Below are positions 1-6,117 of a stretch of 6,117 bases of DNA, in pieces. The position numbers were made by a program, and so were the translations under genes. The number at the start of each line of letters is the position of its first letter. Position 1 is the stretch's first letter. Source of the DNA: Lachnospiraceae bacterium (GTDB taxonomy: Bacteria > Bacillota > Clostridia > Lachnospirales > Anaerotignaceae); the NCBI GenBank assembly GCA_028695945.1, contig JAQVIB010000129.1:1-6117 (forward strand), given 5' to 3'. The notes beneath the pieces are model-generated. The model did no database searches. It was given only the letters and a program-made list of their open reading frames with translations, and had not been told where the DNA came from.

Positions 1-149
1 ATGTTTGCGGAGGTTGCGGCTACGAATATAATCCAGAAATAGGCGATTCGGATGCAGACATTGCTCCTGGAACTTTGTTTGAAAAACTTCCAGAGGATTG
101 GGTCTGCCCAGAATGTGCCGAAGAGAAGAGTATGTTTATTGAAGGTTAG
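1..149 (+). CDS. Rubredoxin, 3' portion (5' end outside window)
   Basis: Small non-heme iron electron carrier of the cytoplasm. The frame starts at base 3 and gives 48 residues to the TAG at 147-149. Both iron-binding knuckles are visible: CGGCGY (Cys codons at 6-8 and 15-17) and CPEC near the C-terminus. Between them are the family landmarks of an acidic GD segment, PGT, F and LPEDWVCP. Rubredoxins are usually 52-54 aa, so only about four or five N-terminal residues should be missing, unless this is the end of a longer fusion, which cannot be excluded. It is unusual that Ala follows the second knuckle (CPECA), where Gly is normal. The gene lies 67 bases upstream of fprA on the same strand, and rubredoxin is the known electron donor to A-type flavodiiron proteins, so the pair is probably co-transcribed. 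Confidence 0.93.
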   Translation, partial: VCGGCGYEYNPEIGDSDADIAPGTLFEKLPEDWVCPECAEEKSMFIEG

Positions 150-152
150 AGA

Positions 153-190
153 AACGCTAATTTAAGGTAATGGAAAAATTAATAAGCGTT
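153..190 (+). other. Imperfect hairpin between rubredoxin and fprA
   Basis: AACGCT (153-158) pairs with AGCGTT (185-190). After one A-A mismatch, ATT (160-162) pairs with AAT (181-183). The remaining bases 163-180 form the loop. No T-run follows, so it is not an intrinsic terminator. It could stabilise or mark a processing site in a rubredoxin-fprA transcript, or be chance pairing in AT-rich spacer. No convincing -35/-10 pair for a separate fprA promoter was seen in this spacer. Confidence 0.3.
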
Positions 191-200
191 CCCTTAGATA

Positions 201-208
201 AAAGGAGG
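201..208 (+). promoter_or_regulatory. Strong ribosome binding site of fprA
   Basis: AAAGGAGG lies 8 bases before the ATG at 217. It is a near-perfect Shine-Dalgarno match and fixes the start of the flavodiiron protein; it suggests high translation. Confidence 0.9.
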
Positions 209-216
209 TCAATTAT

Positions 217-1422
217 ATGTATTGTGTAAGAAATGTAACTGATGATTTATATTGGGTTGGTGCAAATGACCACAGACTTCACTTGTTTGAAAATATTCAC
301 CCTATTCCAAGAGGTGTTTCCTATAATGCATACCTGTTGCTGGATGAAAAAAGTGTATTATTTGACACTGTAGATTGGTCAGCTTGCCGTCAGCTTTTAG
401 AAAATATTGAATACCTTTTGGCAGGAAAACCATTGGACTATCTAGTAATTAATCATATGGAGCCTGACCATGGTGCATCAATTGAAGAGGTGTTACTTCG
501 TTACCCAAAAGTGAAAGTAATTAGCACCGAGAAATCATTTATGTTAATGCGACAATTCGGCTTTGATATTGATAGCCATGAACTGATTGAAGTGCACGAA
601 GGAGATACGCAAAGCTTTGGTAAACATACTGTTACCTTTGTTTACGCACCAATGGTTCATTGGCCAGAGGCTATGGTTACCTTTGATGTAACAAATGGCG
701 TTCTATTCTCAGCAGATGCTTTTGGCACATTTGGGGCATTGGACGGAAAGCTCTTTAATGACGAAGTTAACTTTGACAGAGATTGGATTGACGATGCACG
801 TCGCTATTTAACTAATATTGTAGGAAAATACGGCCCTCATGTTCAAGCTCTTTTAAAGAAGGCAGGTACTATTGACATTAAGTTTATTTGTCCACTACAT
901 GGACCAGTTTGGCGTTCAGATTTAGGCTATTTTATTAATAAATATGACCAATGGAGTCGTTATGAACCTGAAGAAAAAGGCGTTATGATTGCTTATGCTT
1001 CCATGTATGGAAATACAGAGGCGGCAGCCCAAGCTTTGGCAAGTAAACTCTGTGAAAAAGGTGTTACAAACGTGGTTGTGTATGATGTATCCAACACCCA
1101 TGTTTCTCAACTGATTTCCGAAACTTTCAGGTTAAGCCATATTGTATTGGCTTCTGTAACATACAATTTAGGAATCTATCCAGTTATGCACAACTATCTG
1201 ATGGAAATGAAAGGATTAAATTTGCAAAACCGAACTATCGCAATTATTGAAAATGGTTCTTGGGCATGTAAGTCAGGAGACTTAATGCAGAAGTTTGTTG
1301 ATGAAGAATTGAAGAACATGACCGTTCTAAACGAACGCCTCTCATTAGCTTCATCACTGAATTCAGATAAGGTTACAGAGCTTAGTGCTTTGGCAGACAG
1401 CATAATAGAGTCTTTAAAATAA
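217..1422 (+). CDS. fprA: A-type flavodiiron protein (FprA), O2/NO reductase
   Basis: Cytoplasmic flavodiiron protein of 401 aa, the usual A-type length (about 400). It reduces O2 to water and/or NO to N2O with electrons from rubredoxin. The N-terminal metallo-beta-lactamase-like domain (about residues 1-250) holds the full diiron set: H80-x-E82-x-D84, H148, D167 and H228 (in CPLHGP). The C-terminal flavodoxin domain (about 254-400) has the FMN phosphate loop YASMYGNTE at 260-268 and the conserved NGSWA at 346-350. There is no C-terminal rubredoxin or flavin reductase fusion, so an external donor is needed; the rubredoxin gene just upstream is the natural candidate. The start is set by a strong ribosome binding site, and the N-terminus resembles clostridial FprA. 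The gene ends in tandem in-frame stops (TAA TAG) and is followed by an intrinsic terminator. The preferred substrate, O2 or NO, cannot be read from the sequence. Confidence 0.97.
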   Translation: MYCVRNVTDDLYWVGANDHRLHLFENIHPIPRGVSYNAYLLLDEKSVLFDTVDWSACRQLLENIEYLLAGKPLDYLVINHMEPDHGASIEEVLLRYPKVKVISTEKSFMLMRQFGFDIDSHELIEVHEGDTQSFGKHTVTFVYAPMVHWPEAMVTFDVTNGVLFSADAFGTFGALDGKLFNDEVNFDRDWIDDARRYLTNIVGKYGPHVQALLKKAGTIDIKFICPLHGPVWRSDLGYFINKYDQWSRYEPEEKGVMIAYASMYGNTEAAAQALASKLCEKGVTNVVVYDVSNTHVSQLISETFRLSHIVLASVTYNLGIYPVMHNYLMEMKGLNLQNRTIAIIENGSWACKSGDLMQKFVDEELKNMTVLNERLSLASSLNSDKVTELSALADSIIESLK

Positions 1423-1458
1423 TAGCAATTTAGGGGAAATAAAGTATTAATATTTTTT

Positions 1459-1500
1459 TCTGGTGAGCAATTGATACTGCTCACCAGACTTTTTTATTTT
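1459..1500 (+). terminator. Intrinsic terminator of the rubredoxin-fprA unit
   Basis: A perfect 11-bp stem, TCTGGTGAGCA (1459-1469) with TGCTCACCAGA (1478-1488), has an 8-base loop and is followed by C, six T, A and four T. It lies 37 bases after the fprA stop. A seven-T run (1453-1459) also precedes the stem on the + strand. Read on the - strand both flanks are therefore A-runs, which makes it a poor terminator for the converging met operon. Confidence 0.92.
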
Positions 1501-1510
1501 CATGGAATTT

Positions 1511-3283
1511 TCAATTTTCAAAGCTTTTTAAAGCATTTACAATATCACAAACTATATCTGCCCTGCTAAACGGTGTAATTATATACAACCCGTTGCAATA
1601 AGGCATTACTTCATTTGCCATTGATACTGATACGCTAACTGCCAGTTCTCTGCATTCTTCTGGTGTTTTATTTTCATATAGCTTTATTATTTTTTCGCCT
1701 ACGTCAATTCCAGAAATTTCGTTATTCATAAAACAAGCATTTCTGTAACTTACCACTGGCATAATACCTGCCAAAATTTTTGCACTTAACTCTTCGTTAG
1801 CCCTTTTAAGATTTTCAAGCCCTTTTTCTGTCATAATTGGCTGTGTAAGAAAAACCTTAACACCATTTTCAACTTTTTCCCTGGCAATTTTAAGCTGAAT
1901 ATCAAAGTTAGGTGCATTTACGTTAAGTGCCGCACAAATACCAAATGGTGATGAAAATATGGTTTCGTTCAGTGTATCAATATATCTTGCTAACATACGA
2001 GAATTAAAGTTAAAAACGCTTTTTACCTCATCTCTCTGTGCCGACGGTATTGGGTCACCTGTTACTACCAAAACATTGTCTACGCCTTCAATATTAAGCC
2101 CTAAAAGCAGTGCCTTCGTTGCATTAAGGTTTCTGTCACGACAAGTAATATGTGGCAGAATATCTATATTTAACTCTCGTTTAAGCTTACATGCCAATAA
2201 GCTAGAATCCACACGTGGTCTACCCACAGGGCAATCTGCAATAGTAATAATGTCTGCCCCAACTTCCTTAATTTTTTTTGCATTTTCAAGGAATTTACCT
2301 ATTTCTGTATCAACAGGAGGGTCAAGCTCTATAGCCAGTACTCTCTTTCCTCTTTCCAACTTGCTAATAAACTTATTTTCCCTTTTCTCTTTATCAATTA
2401 TTTTATTAGCACTAACAGATGAAACAATAATTTCATCTCCTGTTACCTGCATAACATTTAAAGCAGTTTCTCTTAGATATTCAGGTGTTGTACCACAGCA
2501 TCCGCCTATGATTGCCGCACCTTGCCTAACAATATCCGCCATCTTTGTGCCAAAATATTCTGGGCTTGCGTTGAAAAGTGTTCTATTGTTAACAACCGTT
2601 GGATACCCAGCGTTTGGCATAACTGAAAGAGTTACATTTTTAAGATTCAGTTCTTTTACATAGTGCAACATATGATATGGCCCAGATACACAGTTAAGTC
2701 CCAGTGCTTCAACATCTTTAACATCAACCATTCTTCTGAAAATATCACGTCCAAAATACCCATCTCTTGTATATCCATCTGGCTGTACTGCAAAAGAAGT
2801 TATTATAAAGGCCTCGTCCACCCTTTGTTTAATATAGCTTGCAATATTTGCTAAATATCTGTCACTGCTCAGTGTTTCAAAAAGAAAGTTTTTAGCACCA
2901 AGTTCAATAAAGCAGTCCACTACAAACTTAAATTCATCAAATCCGTCAGCTACGCCGTCCTCTTCTATTGGGCCAAGGTCTGCAAATACAAAAACATCGT
3001 CACCAGCGGCTTTGCAGGAAATTTCATATCCCTTTTTAATTACTTCTTTTAGTAATTCTTCATCTCCACCAAAATTAATACGGTTAGCACCAAAGGTATT
3101 GGTTTTTATTGCCTTACACCCTGCAGCAATATACTCTTTGTGTATACTGTAAACAATTTCTTCCTGCGTTAAGTTGGCAAGTTCACACTTTTCCTGTGGG
3201 TTAGTACTTTTTTTAATAAAGTAAGTTCCCATTGCCCCATCAAATATAAGCAGATGTTCTTTTATATATTCTCTAATATCCAT
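1511..3283 (-). CDS. yitJ: Homocysteine S-methyltransferase / methylene-THF reductase fusion (YitJ-type)
   Basis: Two-domain cytoplasmic enzyme of 590 aa with the architecture of Bacillus YitJ. Residues 1-285 are a homocysteine S-methyltransferase TIM barrel: FDGAMGT (14-20), TNTFGAN (61-67) and zinc ligands C198, C262 and C263 (GGCCGTTP). Residues about 305-588 are a methylenetetrahydrofolate reductase (MetF-like, FAD). Comparison with E. coli MetF from memory places the catalytic Glu at E319 (ELDPP), the PHITC segment at 377-381, the Asp of TGDP at D410, TQP with Q481, and the late Arg at R574 (FSRAD). The reductase makes 5-methyl-THF, the substrate of the adjacent MetH. What the methyltransferase half uses as methyl donor is not shown by the sequence. 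The gene starts 9 bases after the metH stop, with a Shine-Dalgarno site overlapping that stop, so it is likely coupled to metH. It is the last gene of the operon. The symbol rests on domain order, not on a proven orthology. Confidence 0.93.
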   Translation of the reverse strand: MDIREYIKEHLLIFDGAMGTYFIKKSTNPQEKCELANLTQEEIVYSIHKEYIAAGCKAIKTNTFGANRINFGGDEELLKEVIKKGYEISCKAAGDDVFVFADLGPIEEDGVADGFDEFKFVVDCFIELGAKNFLFETLSSDRYLANIASYIKQRVDEAFIITSFAVQPDGYTRDGYFGRDIFRRMVDVKDVEALGLNCVSGPYHMLHYVKELNLKNVTLSVMPNAGYPTVVNNRTLFNASPEYFGTKMADIVRQGAAIIGGCCGTTPEYLRETALNVMQVTGDEIIVSSVSANKIIDKEKRENKFISKLERGKRVLAIELDPPVDTEIGKFLENAKKIKEVGADIITIADCPVGRPRVDSSLLACKLKRELNIDILPHITCRDRNLNATKALLLGLNIEGVDNVLVVTGDPIPSAQRDEVKSVFNFNSRMLARYIDTLNETIFSSPFGICAALNVNAPNFDIQLKIAREKVENGVKVFLTQPIMTEKGLENLKRANEELSAKILAGIMPVVSYRNACFMNNEISGIDVGEKIIKLYENKTPEECRELAVSVSVSMANEVMPYCNGLYIITPFSRADIVCDIVNALKSFEN

Positions 3284-3286
3284 ATT

Positions 3287-3294
3287 CCACCTCT
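3287..3294 (-). promoter_or_regulatory. Ribosome binding site of the fusion gene, overlapping the metH stop
   Basis: On the - strand AGAGGTGG precedes the ATG (3283-3281) by three bases; aligned to the GGAGGTGA consensus this is a normal spacing. Its first two bases belong to the TAG stop of metH (3295-3293), so ribosomes ending metH would sit on this site. This supports translational coupling. Confidence 0.75.
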
Positions 3295-5653
3295 ATCCTA
3301 AAATTTCTTTTGCAACATCAACGGTTTTCTTTGCATCTTTCGCATAAAAGTCTGCCCCAATTTGCATTGCATAATCTGGTGTAAGCACCGCTCCTCCAAC
3401 AACAATTTTGCATTGGTGTCCGCTTTCCCTTATGGCAGAAATTGTTTCCTCCATACTTTTAAGGGTAGTTGTCATAAGAGCACTTAGCCCAATAAGCTTC
3501 ACGTCCTCTTTAATTGCAGTTTCTACCACAGTATTCACTGCAACATCTCTTCCAAGGTCAATTACCTGATAACCATAATTTTCAAGAATAACCTTAACAA
3601 TATTTTTGCCAATATCATGTATGTCACCTTTAACTGTTGCAAGTATTACTTTGCCTTTTGAAACAGACTCACTTCCCTTTGACAGTATATTTTTTTTAAT
3701 TACCTCGAAAGCTTCACAAGATGCATTTGCCGCATTTATAAGCTGAGGAAGAAATATTTCTTGCTTTTCATATCGTTCTCCAACCTTATCAAGGGTTGGT
3801 ATAAGTAATTCATTTATAATTTCAAGCTCCGTTTTGGTTTTAAGCAATTCTTCTGTTAGTTTTGCAGTCTCTTCTTTAAGTCCTTTGCTAATAGCATATC
3901 CAATGTCAATATTTTTTTCAGTTTTTGCCTCTGCGGAAGGTGAAGAAGTTTCCGAAAAACGTTCAATAAATTTTTCTGAATGAATATCATTCCCATTTAA
4001 AACCTTAAACGCTGAAATGGCATCCATAATCGCCTTTTGGTTAGGGTTTATTATAGGTAAATCCAGTCCATTTTCCATAGCCTGTACAAGAAAATTACAA
4101 GTAATTAACTCTCTGTTTGGCAGTCCAAAGGAAATGTTAGATACACCCAAAACCGTATGAAGCCCCAATTCTTCCTTTACCCTACGCACTGCATTAAGGG
4201 TTTGCCTTGCCTGCTCTTGCTGGGCAGAAACCGTAAGTGTAAGGCAGTCAATAAACACATCTTCCTTGGGTATTCCATAGCTTATAGCAGTATTTAAAAT
4301 TCTTTGTGCAATTTCAAATCTTTCGGCTGTAGTTTTTGGTATACCTCTGCTGTCCAAGGTAAGACCAACTACTGCCGCACCATATTTTTTTACAATTGGC
4401 AGAATCTTTTCCATAACCTCTGCCTCGCCATTAACGCTGTTTACAATTGCTTTGCCATTGCAGTACCTAAGCCCCGCCTCAATAGCCGTAACATCAGATG
4501 AATCTATCTGTAAAGGCAAATTTATAACTCCTTGCAAAGTTTTAACAGCCTTTATCATCATTTCTCTTTCATCAATGCCAGGCATACCAACGTTAACGTC
4601 CAGTATGCTTGCCCCTGCGTCAGTTTGCTCAATTGCACAATTTGCTATATATTCAAGGTCGCATTCCTTTAATGCCTGTTGAAATCTCTTTTTGCCAGTA
4701 GGGTTAATTCTTTCACCAATTACCCTAACCTCATCAACGGGAACAACCATACTTGGTGTACAAAGTAAGCTTCGTGGCTTTACGTCAATTTTTGATGGTT
4801 TTAAACCACTCATCGCTTTTATTATTTGTTTTATATATTCAGGGGTTGTACCGCAACAACCTCCTATAATTTTTACTCCTGCCTCTGCATATGGCTTCAT
4901 ATCTTCAGCAAAAATCTCGGCTGTTATATCGTAGCTGTTATCCTCTGGGTTAGGTAATCCTGCATTTGCCTTAACTATAACAGGAATATTTGTGTAAGTG
5001 CAAAGTTCCTTTGCTATTGGCAGAATTTCCTTTGGCCCAAGGGAACAGTTAATGCCCATTGCATCAACACCAAGTCCTTCCATAACGTATGCCATAGACT
5101 CTACCGTACAACCAGTGAAGGTTCTTCTATTTTCTTCAAAGGTCATTGTTACAAAAACAGGAAGGCTTGTATTCTCTTTTGCCGCAAGCACTGCCGCTTT
5201 AAGTTCATAAAGGTCTGTCATGGTTTCAAATACAATAAGGTCTGCTCCTGCCTTTTCCCCGGAAATAACCATTTCTTTGAATATTTCATACGCTTCGTCA
5301 AATTTCAGCCCACCTACAGGCTCTAAAAGCTCACCAATTGGACCAATGTCCAGTGCAGTATATGAATTTGTACCTTCACAAGCTTTTTTAGCACAGCCAA
5401 CTGCCGCACTTATTATTTTTTCAACGCTATAGCCTGTACCTTGCAGTTTGTGGGCATTTGCACCAAAAGTATTTGTATATACAATATCACTGCCTGCTTC
5501 AATATACATTTTGTGTATATTGGTTATGGTTTCACCTTCGGTTATTGAAAGTACCTCTGGCTGCTCTCCAAGTTTAAGTCCTCCCGCTTGAAGCATTGTG
5601 CCCATTGCACCATCCAAAAATATAAAATCTTTCTCAAATAATTTTTTAATCAC
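3293..5653 (-). CDS. metH: Cobalamin-dependent methionine synthase lacking the activation domain
   Basis: Transfers the methyl group of 5-methyl-THF through cobalamin to homocysteine, giving methionine and THF. The 786 residues hold three modules. Residues 1-285 are the homocysteine barrel, with LDGAMGT (13-19), TNTFGAN (60-66) and zinc ligands C203, C266 and C267. About 305-560 is the pterin-binding barrel, with ERINPTG (314-320), DVNVG (352-356) and QIDSS (382-386). About 580-786 is the helical cap and corrinoid-binding domain, with DIHDIG (677-682, H679 the lower cobalt ligand), SAL (724-726) and GG (753-754). A low-complexity linker (about 567-580) precedes the cap. The protein ends after the B12 domain, so the C-terminal AdoMet activation domain of E. 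coli MetH (1227 aa) is absent; the gene just upstream encodes it, as in Thermotoga. The start is GTG at 5653-5651, chosen because a good ribosome binding site precedes it and no other start codon lies between it and the upstream in-frame stop. Confidence 0.96.
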   Translation of the reverse strand: MIKKLFEKDFIFLDGAMGTMLQAGGLKLGEQPEVLSITEGETITNIHKMYIEAGSDIVYTNTFGANAHKLQGTGYSVEKIISAAVGCAKKACEGTNSYTALDIGPIGELLEPVGGLKFDEAYEIFKEMVISGEKAGADLIVFETMTDLYELKAAVLAAKENTSLPVFVTMTFEENRRTFTGCTVESMAYVMEGLGVDAMGINCSLGPKEILPIAKELCTYTNIPVIVKANAGLPNPEDNSYDITAEIFAEDMKPYAEAGVKIIGGCCGTTPEYIKQIIKAMSGLKPSKIDVKPRSLLCTPSMVVPVDEVRVIGERINPTGKKRFQQALKECDLEYIANCAIEQTDAGASILDVNVGMPGIDEREMMIKAVKTLQGVINLPLQIDSSDVTAIEAGLRYCNGKAIVNSVNGEAEVMEKILPIVKKYGAAVVGLTLDSRGIPKTTAERFEIAQRILNTAISYGIPKEDVFIDCLTLTVSAQQEQARQTLNAVRRVKEELGLHTVLGVSNISFGLPNRELITCNFLVQAMENGLDLPIINPNQKAIMDAISAFKVLNGNDIHSEKFIERFSETSSPSAEAKTEKNIDIGYAISKGLKEETAKLTEELLKTKTELEIINELLIPTLDKVGERYEKQEIFLPQLINAANASCEAFEVIKKNILSKGSESVSKGKVILATVKGDIHDIGKNIVKVILENYGYQVIDLGRDVAVNTVVETAIKEDVKLIGLSALMTTTLKSMEETISAIRESGHQCKIVVGGAVLTPDYAMQIGADFYAKDAKKTVDVAKEILG
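5646..5653 (-). other. 8-base overlap of activation gene stop and metH start
   Basis: On the - strand the bases GTGATTAA contain both the GTG start of metH and the TAA stop of the activation-domain gene in another frame. Such an overlap implies one mRNA and likely coupled, balanced synthesis of the two halves of methionine synthase. Confidence 0.9.
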
Positions 5654-6117
5654 AGGTTTTATCTTCCTTTCTGAATTGGCAGTTCATAAAATTATTGCAA
5701 TATTCACAGCCTTTTTTTCTCTTTTCTTGTTTCGTTTTTGAAAGCCCAATTATTGCCGTAACTGATTTTGATGGAACAAGCATGCCACCAGCGTTCACGT
5801 TAATTCCAATTTTTTTAGCCGTCTCCAAAACCATGCAAAAATCACGCTGTTGCTCTATGGGCATGTCCCCATATCCAGGACTAAAACGGTCGGTTAAAAA
5901 CCATCCCTCTTCACCCCATTTATCTTCAATAATTTTTTCTACATTATTACATATATTCTCAATGGCACTACTGCCACAGCTATCCAATACAACTGCCTTT
6001 GCCATATCTGTTATCTGTGCTTTTCTAAGCATAGTCTCAAACTCAACGCCCAGTGTTGCCGCCATCATAACACATTTTTCACATTCTAAAAGAAGTTCAG
6101 AGATATCTTGTCCCTTT
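5646..6117 (-). CDS. Methionine synthase activation-domain protein, partial (5' end outside window)
   Basis: Stand-alone homologue of the C-terminal reactivation domain of MetH. It binds AdoMet and lets inactive cob(II)alamin on MetH be reduced and remethylated. The frame stays open to the right edge, giving 156 visible residues. The double ATG at 6063-6068 is internal: the residues before it (ending ECEKCV) continue the family fold, and stand-alone members are about 200-230 aa, so roughly 50-70 N-terminal residues are missing. The AdoMet-binding motif is RFSPGYGD (visible residues 77-84; compare RPAPGY in E. coli MetH), followed by LVPSKSVTAIIGLS (113-126), typical of the family. Then comes a basic stretch and a Cys-rich tail with C137, C140, C146 and C155; a further CxxC pair sits at C12 and C15. 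The tail is not part of the E. coli domain and may bind a metal or Fe-S cluster (inference). It overlaps metH by 8 bases. Confidence 0.9.
   Translation of the reverse strand, partial: KGQDISELLLECEKCVMMAATLGVEFETMLRKAQITDMAKAVVLDSCGSSAIENICNNVEKIIEDKWGEEGWFLTDRFSPGYGDMPIEQQRDFCMVLETAKKIGINVNAGGMLVPSKSVTAIIGLSKTKQEKRKKGCEYCNNFMNCQFRKEDKTCD
5663..5670 (-). promoter_or_regulatory. Ribosome binding site of metH
   Basis: AAAGGAAG on the - strand lies 9 bases before the GTG start and inside the 3' end of the activation-domain gene. It decides the choice of a GTG start for metH. Confidence 0.75.

Noticed and set aside
139..168. Possible promoter TTGAAG (139-144) for fprA
   Set aside because: At 17-18 bases spacing only weak -10 candidates such as TAAGGT are found; this is not enough to call a promoter.
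922..1484. Two short - strand frames opposite the fprA 3' half and terminator
   Set aside because: They are antisense to the flavodoxin domain, and one runs through the terminator hairpin; there is no family match or start signal.
1959..2663. A 234-codon open frame on the + strand opposite the fusion gene
   Set aside because: It lies wholly antisense to a gene with clear conserved motifs, its product is Ser/Leu/Ile-rich with no family resemblance, and no good ribosome binding site is evident. It is a shadow frame.
567..5240. CRISPR arrays, insertion sequences, tRNA genes or riboswitches
   Set aside because: No spaced direct repeats, terminal inverted repeats with a transposase, cloverleaf-like segments or leader regions were seen; the space is almost fully coding. 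A SAM or B12 riboswitch for the met operon would lie beyond the right edge.
4304..5432. Several 65-80 codon + strand frames opposite metH
   Set aside because: All are antisense to conserved MetH barrels and show low-complexity, Ser/Pro/Ile-rich products without recognisable domains.
5646..6068. Taking the activation-domain gene as a complete 140-aa gene starting at 6068
   Set aside because: The frame continues without a stop to the right edge, the residues upstream fit the same fold, and the family is much longer, so the ATG pair is internal.

Overview
The window is AT-rich and compact. It carries Shine-Dalgarno sites of Firmicutes type, an anaerobe-type rubredoxin and A-type flavodiiron protein pair, and a cobalamin-dependent methionine synthase whose activation domain is a separate gene. 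Together these suggest a strictly or mostly anaerobic low-GC Firmicute, probably of class Clostridia. This is an inference from gene content and style; no rRNA or other taxonomic marker is present.

Layout: two gene blocks converge. On the + strand (1-1422) lie the 3' end of a rubredoxin gene and a complete fprA flavodiiron protein gene, closed by a strong intrinsic terminator (1459-1500). On the - strand, read right to left (6117-1511), lie three tightly packed genes. They are the 3' portion of a MetH activation-domain protein (it runs off the right edge), metH without an activation domain (786 aa), and a homocysteine S-methyltransferase/methylenetetrahydrofolate reductase fusion (590 aa, YitJ-type architecture). 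The first junction overlaps by 8 bases and the second is a 9-base gap, so this is very probably one translationally coupled operon. Any promoter or riboswitch for it lies outside the window.

How the genes work together: rubredoxin passes electrons to FprA, which reduces O2 (and/or NO) to protect anaerobic metabolism. In the met operon, the MTHFR half of the fusion makes 5-methyl-THF. MetH transfers that methyl group through cobalamin to homocysteine to form methionine. The separate activation protein should rescue MetH from the inactive cob(II)alamin state with AdoMet and an electron.

Most of the window is recognisable housekeeping or stress metabolism, and I see no clearly new system. The points worth a second look are the cysteine-rich tail of the activation protein, two zinc-type homocysteine methyltransferase modules in one operon, the split MetH, and the lack of a visible terminator for the met operon where it converges on fprA.
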